Source of the DNA: UKL13-3 sp040387195
Lineage (GTDB): Bacteria; Bacteroidota; Bacteroidia; UKL13-3
DNA length: 64,000 nt
NCBI GenBank assembly: GCA_040387195.1
Contig: JAZKEF010000001.1
Span: 292,074 to 356,073, forward strand
Direction: 5' to 3'
Numbering within the stretch: position 1 is the first letter of the stretch; each line of letters starts with the position of its first letter. This document shows positions 18,548 to 27,360 of the stretch, piece after piece. The notes under the pieces were generated by a model. The model was given only the letters and a program-made list of their open reading frames with translations, did not search any database and had not been told where the DNA came from. The translations under genes and the position numbers were made by a program.

Positions 18548-19057
18548 ATGAATTACCGGTTGGAAAATATCAATTATAGTGAAATGTCTCTGCAAAAACT
18601 GGGAGTATATGTAATGGATATTCAGCATCCTTATCTAAAAAAAGCTCTCTCAACTTTCATGCTTTGTACTGCCAAAATATACGAAACATCCACTTCAGAA
18701 ACGAACATACTTGGGGAAGAATTAACAAAACTTGGAGCATTGATTGAGGAGCACCTTATATGGGAGGAGCAAACATTTTTCCCATTCCTTCGCCTACAAA
18801 TTGAACACAAGGAATATCATAAGCCCGGTGATTTTCCGGAACTTGTTTATAAACTAAAATCTGAGCATGATGCCATCATCAAACTGATTAAAAAAAATCG
18901 CTTGATAAGCAATGATTATGTTCCTGCATCTGATGCCTCTCCCAAATTAAAATTATGTTATGCACAACTATTTGATTTTGAACAGGACATTCTCAAACAC
19001 ATCTTTCTGGAAGAAGATTTGTTGTTTCCTAAATTGTTCAACAAAACTGCACCCTGA
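18548..19057 (+). CDS. Hemerythrin-like di-iron protein (RIC/YtfE-type C-terminal domain)
   Basis: A 169-aa four-helix protein with spaced metal ligands: QHPYLKKAL, LIEEHLIWEEQTFFPFL, LKSEHDAIIKLI and ILKHIFLEEDLLFPKLF. This His/Glu arrangement is that of the hemerythrin domain of RIC (repair of iron centres; ScdA/YtfE), which protects or rebuilds Fe-S clusters after nitric oxide or oxidative damage. The short N-terminal ScdA_N domain of classical RIC is absent. It starts the three-gene cluster with a PAS kinase and a receiver-Crp regulator and is preceded by an FNR-like operator and a -7 box. Oxygen or NO sensing rather than repair is an alternative. Confidence 0.82.
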   Translation: MNYRLENINYSEMSLQKLGVYVMDIQHPYLKKALSTFMLCTAKIYETSTSETNILGEELTKLGALIEEHLIWEEQTFFPFLRLQIEHKEYHKPGDFPELVYKLKSEHDAIIKLIKKNRLISNDYVPASDASPKLKLCYAQLFDFEQDILKHIFLEEDLLFPKLFNKTAP

Positions 19058-19107
19058 AATCTTTTTACCTTGTTCGAAAAAACTAAACTAGCAGTGTCAT
19101 CTAATAG

Positions 19108-19115
19108 TATATTTG
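19108..19115 (+). promoter_or_regulatory. -7-like element before the PAS kinase
   Basis: TATATTTG matches TANNTTTG 26 nt upstream of the ATG at 19142; no clear TTG partner. It favours 19142 over the upstream TTG codon (19070) as start. Confidence 0.4.
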
Positions 19116-19141
19116 TTAACGGCATTAATAAATCCGCTGGC

Positions 19142-20341
19142 ATGATACAAAAGATAGAAATGCTTGATGCCCTGTTCAAATATGCAACAGAAGGTATTGT
19201 AGTTGTAGGCAAAGATGGTAGCATTGTAATCGCTAACCCTAAGGCAGAGCAATTATTCGGGTATGCAAAAGACGAATTGATCGGACAGAAGATAGAGATG
19301 CTCATACCTCAACGGTATGCCACCTCTCATGTCAAACACCGTGATGGCTATATCAGCAACCCTCACTCTCGGGCAATGGGAATTGGTTTGGATTTGTTCG
19401 CCATGCGAAAAGATGGTTCTGAATTTCCCGTAGAGATCAGTCTTAGCAATTTCACTACCAGCGAAGGTGACTATTTCATGAGTTTTATAATTGATATCAC
19501 CGAACGTAAGCGACAGGAAAGTGAAATTAAAGCATTGAATGCGGAGCTGGAAAAACGGGTGGAAGAACGCACAGAGGAATTGGCCCATGCAATTAACCGG
19601 CTTGCCGAATCCAAACAGGAAGTGATGCGGGCATTGGAAACAGAAAAAGAACTCAATGAGTTAAAGTCAAGGTTCATCACCACCGCTTCACATGAATTTC
19701 GCACACCACTTGCCACCATTCTTTCTTCAGTTTCGCTCATCGGTGAATATACTGAAAGCACACAACAGGATAAGCGCTTAAAACATATCGGAAGAATTAA
19801 ATCATCTGTACATAACCTTACCCAAATTCTCAATGATTTTCTCTCCTTAAGCAAACTTGAGGAAGGTATCGTCAGAAACCAACCGGTGCTAACTGCTTTG
19901 GATGTATTTGCAACGGATGTGGTGGATGAAATGAAACCGATGTTAAAAACCGGTCAGCAAATTATATATACCCACCAAGGTTCTGAATGTAACATTGAAA
20001 TAGACCAACAGCTACTTAAAAATGTGCTCATCAATATGCTATCAAATGCTATCAAATATTCGGGTGAGGAAAAAAAAATAGACTTCACCACCACATGTGC
20101 GGAGATGAAAGTCCATATCACCATCAAAGACCAAGGTATTGGTATTCCAAAAGAAGACCAACCACTTTTGTTTAAACGTTTTTTCCGTGCCAAAAATGCA
20201 AGCAACATACAAGGTACCGGATTGGGCCTTAACATCGTCAGAAAATATATTGAGTTGATGAACGGAGATATTAGCTTTACAAGCGATCTGGATACCGGAA
20301 CAACCTTTACCATTGAATTCCCAATGAAACAACTTTCCTAA
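19142..20341 (+). CDS. PAS-domain sensor histidine kinase
   Basis: A 399-aa soluble kinase with no membrane segment. Residues 5-120 form a PAS domain (LFKYATEGIVVVGKDGSIVI, AEQLFGYAKDELIGQ, LFAMRKDGSEFPVEISLSNF) followed by a PAC-like ITERK; then a coiled coil (ALNAELEKRVEERTEELAHA); HisKA with H184 (TTASHEFRTPLATILSS); and HATPase_c with N box (LINMLSNAIKYSGEE), G1 (DQGIGIPKEDQ), F box and G2 (QGTGLGLNIVRKY). All kinase boxes are intact. Being cytoplasmic it should sense an internal signal. The partner regulator starts 9 nt downstream. TTG at 19070 would add 24 poorly structured residues. Confidence 0.92.
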   Translation: MIQKIEMLDALFKYATEGIVVVGKDGSIVIANPKAEQLFGYAKDELIGQKIEMLIPQRYATSHVKHRDGYISNPHSRAMGIGLDLFAMRKDGSEFPVEISLSNFTTSEGDYFMSFIIDITERKRQESEIKALNAELEKRVEERTEELAHAINRLAESKQEVMRALETEKELNELKSRFITTASHEFRTPLATILSSVSLIGEYTESTQQDKRLKHIGRIKSSVHNLTQILNDFLSLSKLEEGIVRNQPVLTALDVFATDVVDEMKPMLKTGQQIIYTHQGSECNIEIDQQLLKNVLINMLSNAIKYSGEEKKIDFTTTCAEMKVHITIKDQGIGIPKEDQPLLFKRFFRAKNASNIQGTGLGLNIVRKYIELMNGDISFTSDLDTGTTFTIEFPMKQLS

Positions 20342-20350
20342 AAATAAAAC

Positions 20351-21406
20351 ATGAAAACTATTTTACTCATAGAAGACAATCCTGATATGCGGGAGAATAC
20401 TGCTGAGATTCTCGAACTGGCCAATTACAAAGTACTTACGGCTGCCGATGGGAAGGAAGGAGTTAAGGTTGCACAGCAAGAAAAGCCTGATTTGATTGTA
20501 TGTGATATTATGATGCCTGAACTTGACGGGTATGGAGTATTGTATATATTGGGTAAAGACCCTTCGACTGCAGCTATTCCTTTTATCTTTTTATCGGCCA
20601 AGGCAGAAAAAACTGATTTGAGGATGGGCATGAGCATGGGTGCCGATGATTACCTTACCAAACCTTTTGAAAATACTGAGTTGCTGCGTGCCGTTGAAGT
20701 ACGTCTTAAAAAAAGTGAAATCATACGATCAGGATTTACGCCAACTGCCGAAGGGTTAACAACCTTTTTCCAGGAGGCCAAAGGAATTGACTCACTTGCC
20801 GAACTATCGGACACCAAAGAAAAAAAAGCATTCCGCAAAAAAGATGCATTGTATACACAAGGTAAACAACCCCGGGGAGTGTTTTTTATTACCAAGGGAA
20901 AAATTAAAACCCGCAAATCAAATGAGGATGGAAAGGAATTTGTGACCGGTTTATTTAAGGAGGGTGATTTTGTTGGATATACTTCATTACTCGAAGAGGT
21001 GCCTTATACAGATGAAGCCATTGTGATGGAAGATGCAGAAGTTGTGATTATTCCTAAAGACGAATTTTTCACCCTGCTCCATACCAACCGTGATGTAGCA
21101 GCAAAATTCATTAAAATACTTTCAGGAAATGTGGCCGAAATGGAGGACCGTCTCATTAAACTTGCCTATAACTCGGTACGAAAAAGAGTAGCGGAAGCTT
21201 TGCTGATGTTGCAGGACAGGTATGCGGCAACTGGTGAAAACCTCAACATGTCGATATCACGCGAAGACCTTGCAAGTATTGTAGGTACGGCCATGGAAAC
21301 TGTAACCAGAACATTATCCGATTTTAAAGAAGAAGGCATTATTTCGGTAAAAGCCAGCAATATCCAAATCCTCAACCCTGCGAAACTTGCCACCATGAGA
21401 AATTAA
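20351..21406 (+). CDS. Response regulator fused to a Crp/FNR DNA-binding protein
   Basis: A 351-aa fusion. Residues 1-120 are a receiver domain (acid pocket LLIEDN, phospho-acceptor D52 in IVCDIMMPELDG, Lys in DDYLTKPF). Residues 150-265 are a cyclic-nucleotide-binding-like barrel (ALYTQGKQPRGVFFITKGKI, LFKEGDFVGYTSLLEE), and 265-345 a Crp-type winged helix (LNMSISREDLASIVGTAMET). In the recognition helix AMETVTRTL, the position that is Arg180 in Crp is Met, while Glu and Arg of the ETVxR core are kept, which is closer to FNR and fits TTGAT/TTGAC half-sites. It is the cognate partner of the PAS kinase 9 nt upstream and probably acts on the three boxes at 18027-18501. Confidence 0.93.
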   Translation: MKTILLIEDNPDMRENTAEILELANYKVLTAADGKEGVKVAQQEKPDLIVCDIMMPELDGYGVLYILGKDPSTAAIPFIFLSAKAEKTDLRMGMSMGADDYLTKPFENTELLRAVEVRLKKSEIIRSGFTPTAEGLTTFFQEAKGIDSLAELSDTKEKKAFRKKDALYTQGKQPRGVFFITKGKIKTRKSNEDGKEFVTGLFKEGDFVGYTSLLEEVPYTDEAIVMEDAEVVIIPKDEFFTLLHTNRDVAAKFIKILSGNVAEMEDRLIKLAYNSVRKRVAEALLMLQDRYAATGENLNMSISREDLASIVGTAMETVTRTLSDFKEEGIISVKASNIQILNPAKLATMRN

Positions 21407-21493
21407 GGAATACGTTATCGAATTGTGTGTATTTTCAGGTTGATAATCAATTCCACTTTTTTTCTATCTTCGATTATCATAATCATCCATACA

Positions 21494-23236
21494 ATGAAAC
21501 CAACGCTACTGTTTTTGTTTCTGGTTTTCGCCCTTCCTTCTTTTTCACAAACCAATATCATCAGTACCAATCCGGTTGCCGAAAATGTGTTGCTTGGAAC
21601 ATTTAATCCCGCAACATATCAACCCTCAGGCTCGTTCACCAAATCACAGATCGTGCAGGGCATCTGGAATAATCTTTCCACCGATTCCATGCTCGCCAAT
21701 CTGCATACACTTGCTGCCTTTCACAACCGCAATACCGGATCCGATACCGTGTCGGGTACAAAGGGTGTGGGTGCTGCCAGACGTTGGGTGCATGCTAAGC
21801 TTCAACAATATTCAGCCCTCAACCAAAACAGGCTTATTCCTTCCTACCTTCAGTTTGACCAAACCATTTGCACCATAACACAACACCGGAATATTTTTGC
21901 TGTGTTACCGGGAACTGATACTTCTGATAAGTCTGTAATAATCATGGAGGCGCATATGGACAGCCGCTGCGAAACGGTTTGCGATACCGCCTGTCTTGCA
22001 CAGGGAATGGAAGATAACGGAAGCGGTACGGTGCTGGTAATGGAACTTGCCCGTGTAATGAGCAAGTACAGCTATAAACAAAGCATTGTTTTTTTAATAA
22101 CGATTGGTGAAGAACAGGGATTGGATGGTGCCAATGCATTTGCAACATATTGTAAAAACAAAGGCATTCAAATCGAGGCCGTCTTAAACAATGACGTGGT
22201 TGGTGGAATCATCTGCGGTAAAACAGCTTCTCCCCCGGGTTGCCCCGGAGAAAATTTAGTAGACAGCATGAGTGTGCGATTATTCTCGGCCGGAACAAAT
22301 TCTTCGCCACACAAAAGCCTGGTACGTTTTATCAAACTTGAATATCAGGAAGAAGTAAAACCTTGGATGAATGTACCAACTACTATACACGTGATGAATG
22401 CTGAAGACCGCACCGGACGAGGAGGCGATCATATTCCATTTCGCTCCAAAGGTTATACCGCCATGCGATTTACCTCCACGCACGAGGCAGGTGATGCCAA
22501 TATTGTTCCGGGTTACACCGACAGACAACATTCAACACGTGATGTGTTGGGCAAGGACATCAACATGGATGGAACTTTTGACAGCTTTTATGTTGATGCA
22601 AATTACCTTAAACGTAATGCCATGATTAATGCCAACACCGCAACCATGGCAGCTATTGGTCCGCCACAACCGGGAGTACTTGAACTGGGAAATGATGGCA
22701 ATGGATTAACTGTTGTCATTCCTCCCGTAGCGGGAATTAATACTTACAGGGTTGGGATCCGCACCGCTTATAATGATTTTGATTCTGTATACACACTCAC
22801 CGGAACCAATGTGATGAAGACATACAATATCAAAAAGGATTCGATCTATTTTGTAAGTGCCGCATCAGTTGACGCAAACGGAACAGAGAGCATCTTCAAT
22901 ATCGAAAAATACATTAAAGCAGTAGCACAACCCAATACAGGAACTGCAGAACCCCTGCAACCACAAAAAGCCGTTGAACTGCTCGGAGCTATGCCCAATC
23001 CGTTTGATGAAACCACAACGTTATCCGTATTGGTAAATGGCAAACTAAACTACAAAACAGCAAACATTACCATTACAGATATTCAGGGACGAACCGTTTC
23101 AGTGTTGCCTGTGGTATTAAATCCGGGCATCAATGAAGTCTTGTACGAACATGGTTTTAACCAAAAAGGGTTGTTCAATTATTCACTCCTGATAGATGGA
23201 AAAATTTGGCAGACCGGAAGGATGTTGTTCAAATAG
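21494..23236 (+). CDS. Secreted M28-family zinc peptidase, T9SS cargo
   Basis: A 580-aa protein: signal peptide (MKPTLLFLFLVFALPSFSQ), N-terminal region, then an M28 aminopeptidase domain with all dinuclear zinc ligands visible: His/Asp in IIMEAHMDSRCE, the bridging Asp in QGMEDNGSGTV, the catalytic Glu-Glu in TIGEEQGLDGA, Asp in LNNDVVGG and His in FTSTHEAGD. A Cys-rich insertion (CETVCDTAC) follows the first ligand. After a fibronectin-like part the last ~80 residues form a type A T9SS sorting domain (AMPNPFDETTTLSVL ... KIWQTGRMLFK). Probably an extracellular aminopeptidase for nutrient peptides. Start 21494 opens the signal peptide. Confidence 0.92.
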   Translation: MKPTLLFLFLVFALPSFSQTNIISTNPVAENVLLGTFNPATYQPSGSFTKSQIVQGIWNNLSTDSMLANLHTLAAFHNRNTGSDTVSGTKGVGAARRWVHAKLQQYSALNQNRLIPSYLQFDQTICTITQHRNIFAVLPGTDTSDKSVIIMEAHMDSRCETVCDTACLAQGMEDNGSGTVLVMELARVMSKYSYKQSIVFLITIGEEQGLDGANAFATYCKNKGIQIEAVLNNDVVGGIICGKTASPPGCPGENLVDSMSVRLFSAGTNSSPHKSLVRFIKLEYQEEVKPWMNVPTTIHVMNAEDRTGRGGDHIPFRSKGYTAMRFTSTHEAGDANIVPGYTDRQHSTRDVLGKDINMDGTFDSFYVDANYLKRNAMINANTATMAAIGPPQPGVLELGNDGNGLTVVIPPVAGINTYRVGIRTAYNDFDSVYTLTGTNVMKTYNIKKDSIYFVSAASVDANGTESIFNIEKYIKAVAQPNTGTAEPLQPQKAVELLGAMPNPFDETTTLSVLVNGKLNYKTANITITDIQGRTVSVLPVVLNPGINEVLYEHGFNQKGLFNYSLLIDGKIWQTGRMLFK

Positions 23237-23340
23237 TTTTCTTTTTCTGAAGATGTTGAGGTTAGGTATTATCTCTTCTGCGTTATCAGCGAGATCTGCG
23301 GGCAATACATAACAGAAGACTATTCATTCGCAACCTTCTT

Positions 23341-24945
23341 TTATACCTCAAGATTCCGTTCGCGCACCTTTAATTCCTCAAAATCAACAAGGGCAAGGTA
23401 TTTACGGATCAGGTCTTCATCAAACTCGGCATGGTGGTTCATTTCATCAAGCACCCTTCTTTGTTCACCCAACAACTCCAGGTAAGTGGAATGAAACTCC
23501 TGCAATGCATTTCCGGTTGTAATATCCGGATCCAATACTTCATTAAAAAACTTCAGTTCCGTTTCCAGCTTCGTTCTGAGATTATGTAGGTGTTCATTTT
23601 TAAGCCGTTCTTCACCATGCTTTTCCTTGATAAACAAAAGTGAATAATGCGCCAACTTCTTCTGAATGATCTGCTCTTGTTCTTGCTCCGTTTTCACATC
23701 GGGTTTCTTTTCTATATTCAATATACGAACCAGCCATGGAAGCGTTAGGCCTTGAAAAACCAACGTTATCAGAATAACAATAAACGTAATAAAAAGGATA
23801 AGACTGCGGTACGGGAAAACATGTGTTTCATCTATCAGCAATGGAATAGAGAGGGCTGCTGCCAATGAAACCACTCCGCGCATTCCGGCCCAACCCAGAA
23901 TAAGCGGTGATTTCCAACCCGGATTAGGATCTGCCACGGTAATAAAATTACTCATGATCCGGGTAAAAAGAGACGCACCCAGTGCACAAATCAGTCTGGT
24001 AAGAATAAGTGCTGCAGAGATAACCACACCATAAAATGTGGCTTTTGCCACGCTCACATCTCCAAGCTGGGCCATGATGGATGGAAGTTGTAACCCGATA
24101 AGCATAAAAACCAATCCGTTCAACATAAACACCAGGCTTGTCCATACATTCACACTCTGGATACGGCTCTTATAACTCAATATAGTTTGCCGCCTGTGCG
24201 ATAAAAACAATCCGCCACTCACCACCGCCAACACTCCCGAAAAATGAAAATACTCCGCAAAATAATACATGCAGTAAGGTGTAACCAGGGTTAATACAAT
24301 ATCTACACTTGGAGTTACCGGCAGCCAGCGGTGAATACTGTAAAAAAGCAATCCGGTCAACAGTCCGGTTGCTATGCCCATCACCACCACAGTTACAAAA
24401 CTCACAGCAGCTTCCTGAAAATAAAACTGGCCTGTAATAACAGCAGCCAGTGCAAACCGAAATACGATCAATGAAGATGCATCATTGAGCAGGCTTTCGC
24501 CCTCGGCAATACTTACCATTGATTTAGGAGCTTTTACCTGACGCATAATGGTGGTTGCCGAAATGGCATCGGGTGGAGATATAATCCCTCCCAGCAAAAA
24601 ACCCAGTGCCAGCGTAAATCCCGGAATCAGTGCAACCGACACATAGGCAATAACGCAGGCTGTGAGAATAACAATGGGGAAAGCAAAACTGGTGATAACC
24701 CGCCTCCACTTCCAAAACTCCTTCCACGACATTTGCCAGGCCGCTTCATACAACAGCGGAGGCAGAAAAATAAAAAAGACCAGCTCGGGATTAATGGTAA
24801 TGTTTGAAAACTCCGAGAGAAAGCTCAGGGCCAGTCCCCCGATGACCAGCAAAATAGGATAAGCCAACTGAAGTTTGTTGGCAATCATTACCAAAGCGAG
24901 GATGGCCAATATCAAATAGACGTATTCAATGAATAAATGATGCAT
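23341..24945 (-). CDS. CPA1-type Na+/H+ antiporter
   Basis: A 534-aa inner-membrane exchanger: about 12 membrane helices (starting FIEYVYLILAILALVMIA), then a ~130-residue charged cytoplasmic tail (EKKPDVKTEQEQEQIIQKKL). Family marks are FFIFLPPLLYEAAW, GGIISPPDAISATTI, AEGESLLNDASSLIVFRFAL (with the conserved Asp of the ND-type transport site) and LGWAGMRGVVSLAAALSIP. It should exchange Na+ or K+ for H+ to hold cytoplasmic pH. Start 24945 (MHHLFIEYVYL) is preferred over 25005, because that codon lies upstream of the -7 box at 24962-24969 and inside the shared regulatory region with the divergent chromate transporter. Confidence 0.92.
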   Translation of the reverse strand: MHHLFIEYVYLILAILALVMIANKLQLAYPILLVIGGLALSFLSEFSNITINPELVFFIFLPPLLYEAAWQMSWKEFWKWRRVITSFAFPIVILTACVIAYVSVALIPGFTLALGFLLGGIISPPDAISATTIMRQVKAPKSMVSIAEGESLLNDASSLIVFRFALAAVITGQFYFQEAAVSFVTVVVMGIATGLLTGLLFYSIHRWLPVTPSVDIVLTLVTPYCMYYFAEYFHFSGVLAVVSGGLFLSHRRQTILSYKSRIQSVNVWTSLVFMLNGLVFMLIGLQLPSIMAQLGDVSVAKATFYGVVISAALILTRLICALGASLFTRIMSNFITVADPNPGWKSPLILGWAGMRGVVSLAAALSIPLLIDETHVFPYRSLILFITFIVILITLVFQGLTLPWLVRILNIEKKPDVKTEQEQEQIIQKKLAHYSLLFIKEKHGEERLKNEHLHNLRTKLETELKFFNEVLDPDITTGNALQEFHSTYLELLGEQRRVLDEMNHHAEFDEDLIRKYLALVDFEELKVRERNLEV

Positions 24946-24961
24946 ATGTTTGTTCCTGACC

Positions 24962-24969
24962 CAAATATA
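24962..24969 (-). promoter_or_regulatory. -7 element of the antiporter gene
   Basis: On the minus strand TATATTTG (plus CAAATATA), full match to TANNTTTG, 17 nt from the ATG at 24945. Confidence 0.55.
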
Positions 24970-24982
24970 ATTTTTGCCCTTC

Positions 24983-25001
24983 AATTTAGCTGTGCTAAAT
25001 T
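24983..25001. promoter_or_regulatory. Perfect 19-bp palindrome in a divergent promoter region
   Basis: AATTTAGC-TGT-GCTAAATT. It overlaps the expected -33 region of the antiporter promoter and lies about 30 bp upstream of the chromate-transporter promoter, so a dimeric regulator could control both genes. Confidence 0.55.
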
Positions 25002-25031
25002 TCACAGGCCCGTAACAATTCGCGATTTCAA

Positions 25032-25061
25032 TTGCTCATTTCTCCCAAAAAACTATATTTG
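25032..25061 (+). promoter_or_regulatory. Perfect promoter of the chromate transporter
   Basis: TTG at 25032-25034, 19-nt spacer, TATATTTG at 25054-25061: an exact fit to the Bacteroidota consensus. It shows that the TTG at 25032, the longest-frame start, cannot be the true start codon. Confidence 0.75.
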
Positions 25062-25070
25062 GTTCAACAA

Positions 25071-26267
25071 TTGACGAAACAAACAACACATAACATCCGC
25101 AATTCAAGGCATCTGGTGTTTTTACTTGATGTTTTTTCGCTTGCCCTCACCGCTTTTGGCGGGCCTCAGATTCACTTCACCATGATTCATCGCAAACTGG
25201 TCGTAAAGCGTAAATACATTACGGAGGATGAGCTGAAAGAGCTTAATTCCCTCTGCAATATGTTGCCCGGACCTACCTCTACCCAAACCATTACGGCCAT
25301 AGGTTACAAAATAGGCGGACCGGGACTGGCATTTCTAACCTTGGGTGTGTGGGTGCTACCGGCAACCTTTATTATGGGTGCATTTGCTATTTTATTGTAC
25401 CTGCTGGAACTGGATAACCCCAAATTGAATTTCCTGAAGTACATCCAACCTATGGCGGTAGGTTTTATCATTTTTGCCGCTTATAAAATAAAGGACCTGT
25501 TTGTTACCCGCAGACACCACTGGGTACTCATGCTCCTGTCGGCCATAGCAGCCATTCTTTCCGATACACCCTATATTTTCCCCTTGCTACTGGTGATAGG
25601 TGGGGTTGTTTCCAATTTTGTGAACCGCTCCAATTATGCCGATGTAAAACCCATCAAAAACATTCAATGGCCTAATTTTGCATTATTTCTGGGCATCTTT
25701 CTAGCAGCAGCAGTTCTTGGTGCACTTACCAAAAACCCGGGTGTGTTGATTTTTGAAAATACCTACCGTTACGGAAGCATCGTTTTTGGTGGCGGACATG
25801 TACTCATTCCTATGATGTACAACCAGTTTGTAGAATTTAAACACTATTTAACCTCAGGTGAGTTCCTTGCAGGAGTAGGGATTTTGCAAGCCATTCCGGG
25901 ACCGGTGTTCAGCTTTGCAACATTTACAGGGTCACTTGCGTTAAAGGAATGGGGAGTCGTAGGAATGTTAGCAGGGGGACTCATTGGTACGGTAGCCATT
26001 TTTCTTCCCGGGGTATTGCTCATCTTTTTTATCTATCCGATGTGGAATCAGATGAAGCACTTTTCTCCGGTAAAAAATGCAATCGAAGGTATCAATGCAA
26101 CTTCTGCCGGATTGGTGATTGCTTCGGCTTATTTGTTGTTTAAGCCGGTAGAGGTAAATGAAATGAATATGCTGGTTCTGATAAGTACCTTGTTTATTCT
26201 CCTTACCACCAAAATTCCTAACCCCGTAATTGTAATTATGTGTATTTTTGCAGGGTTATTTTTTTAG
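25071..26267 (+). CDS. chrA: Chromate transporter (ChrA, CHR family)
   Basis: About 398 aa, a bidomain CHR-family protein: first half with FSLALTAFGGPQIHFTMIHR and MLPGPTSTQTITAIGY, second half with SIVFGGGHVLIPMM and LQAIPGPVFSFATFTGSLAL, the two inverted repeats of FGGG and PGP motifs. About ten membrane helices. Family members export chromate by proton symport, but many carry other anions. No ATG occurs before residue 51 of the longest frame; a promoter at 25032-25061 places the start at TTG 25071 or GTG 25116 (giving MFLLDVFSLALTAFGG). Divergent from the antiporter across a palindrome; a small secreted-protein gene follows 2 nt later. Confidence 0.88.
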   Translation: MTKQTTHNIRNSRHLVFLLDVFSLALTAFGGPQIHFTMIHRKLVVKRKYITEDELKELNSLCNMLPGPTSTQTITAIGYKIGGPGLAFLTLGVWVLPATFIMGAFAILLYLLELDNPKLNFLKYIQPMAVGFIIFAAYKIKDLFVTRRHHWVLMLLSAIAAILSDTPYIFPLLLVIGGVVSNFVNRSNYADVKPIKNIQWPNFALFLGIFLAAAVLGALTKNPGVLIFENTYRYGSIVFGGGHVLIPMMYNQFVEFKHYLTSGEFLAGVGILQAIPGPVFSFATFTGSLALKEWGVVGMLAGGLIGTVAIFLPGVLLIFFIYPMWNQMKHFSPVKNAIEGINATSAGLVIASAYLLFKPVEVNEMNMLVLISTLFILLTTKIPNPVIVIMCIFAGLFF

Positions 26268-26269
26268 CA

Positions 26270-26896
26270 TTGAAAAAAGTAGGATTTATATGTTTGTTAC
26301 TGTTGGCCGGCATGAGCCAATTATTTGCGCAGCAGGACAATGACCTTGTGCAATTTGCAGGAGTAGTAGTCTCCGCTGATAGTTCAAGCGTATTGCCCCT
26401 CATTTCCATCCGCATAAAAGGAACCAAAAAAGGAACCTACTCCGATGCGTCCGGGTTTTTCTCTTTTGTAGCCCGTAAATCGGATACCATCATATTTTCT
26501 TCCATTGCCAAACGCACCGTTGAGTTTGTGATTCCCACCAACCTCTCCGGCACCAAATACTCTGTCATCCAACCCATGTATGATGATACTATTTACCTCC
26601 CCGAAACAGTAATCAGACCTTGGCCTACTCCCGAAGAATTCAACTATTATTTTGTAAAGGCCAATATTCCCGATGAGTATTTTACACGTGCCAGTGGTAA
26701 TCTGCGCAGCAAAGTACTTCAAAGCATGGGTGCCGGAATGGCCATGGATGCACAGGAAGCTACTGCATACGCACAACAGGCCCAGGCTTACCAATATTAT
26801 TACCAGGGACAATTACCACCACAGCGATTATTTGACCCCATTGCCTGGAGCCAGTTTTTTAATGCCTGGAAAAAAGGGGACTTGAAAAAGAAATAA
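26270..26896 (+). CDS. Secreted carboxypeptidase-regulatory-like domain protein
   Basis: A 208-aa product with signal peptide (KKVGFICLLLLAGMSQLFAQ) from a TTG start at 26270, 2 nt after the transporter stop. Residues 25-100 form a CarboxypepD_reg-like beta sandwich: VQFAGVVVSADSSSVLPLIS, IKGTKKGTYSDASGFFSFVA, ARKSDTIIFSSIAKRTVEF. The remaining half (VIRPWPTPEEFNYYFVKANI, then a Gln/Ala/Tyr-rich stretch AQQAQAYQYYYQGQ) is of a kind seen after this domain in Bacteroidota proteins of unknown role. A longer frame from 26240 overlaps the transporter and lacks a clean signal peptide. Function unknown; envelope location is clear. Confidence 0.75.
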   Translation: MKKVGFICLLLLAGMSQLFAQQDNDLVQFAGVVVSADSSSVLPLISIRIKGTKKGTYSDASGFFSFVARKSDTIIFSSIAKRTVEFVIPTNLSGTKYSVIQPMYDDTIYLPETVIRPWPTPEEFNYYFVKANIPDEYFTRASGNLRSKVLQSMGAGMAMDAQEATAYAQQAQAYQYYYQGQLPPQRLFDPIAWSQFFNAWKKGDLKKK

Positions 26897-26910
26897 GGTG
26901 TAAACAAAAT

Positions 26911-26964
26911 AGCCGCTGATTACACCAATTTAAATAATTGAATTTGCGTAATCAGTGGCTTTTA
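26911..26964 (+). terminator. Long imperfect terminator hairpin
   Basis: AGCCGCTGATTAC at 26911-26923 pairs with GTAATCAGTGGCT at 26948-26960 (one G-U), followed by TTTT, 14 nt after the stop. Confidence 0.6.
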
Positions 26965-27010
26965 AAATCCATTTAATCTGTGCTAATCTTTGGCATTCTC
27001 CCTCTCAACC

Positions 27011-27337
27011 CTATTCTGTTGAATCTGCTATTTCCCTGATTGGCTTTTCTCCTTTTACAATCACAAATACATCCTCGTTATCGCGTTTCATCAGGTACTT
27101 TTCCCGGCCAAATTTCTCCAGGTTTTTATCGCTACCAAACAGTTCTTCCTGTTGCTTGCGGGCATTCACAATCTGTTCCTCGTAGTAGCGGTGCTCCCGT
27201 TTTATTTTGGTGTATTGTTTCTGCAACTCATATTGCTCTATCACATTATTTTTATCTGCAAAAATCATATATACCACAAACACCACCGAAGCGATAAGGT
27301 ATTTATTGGTGATGAGTTTTTTCCATGGAAATTGCAT
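27011..27337 (-). CDS. FtsB/DivIC-family septum formation protein
   Basis: A 108-aa bitopic protein: short cytoplasmic N-terminus (MQFPWKKLITNK), one membrane helix (YLIASVVFVVYMIFA), a coiled coil (IEQYELQKQYTKIKREHRYY), and the FtsB/DivIC end FGREKYLMKRDNEDVFVIVK, which has the conserved EKY.MKR..EDV pattern. Such proteins join FtsL and FtsQ in the divisome. It lies downstream of enolase on the same strand, separated by 397 bp with an intrinsic terminator. Confidence 0.88.
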   Translation of the reverse strand: MQFPWKKLITNKYLIASVVFVVYMIFADKNNVIEQYELQKQYTKIKREHRYYEEQIVNARKQQEELFGSDKNLEKFGREKYLMKRDNEDVFVIVKGEKPIREIADSTE

Positions 27338-27360
27338 GAGTCAAATATAGTTGTTTAAAC

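Noticed and set aside
19142..19500. Heme-binding FixL-type PAS in the kinase
   Set aside because: The PAS has a His-rich helix (SHVKHRDGY) reminiscent of FixL, but the same pattern is common in PAS domains without heme, so I do not claim it.
21450..21466. TTGATAATCAA upstream of the M28 peptidase as another FNR box
   Set aside because: The half-sites are one base apart, not four, so it does not fit the motif; probably chance.
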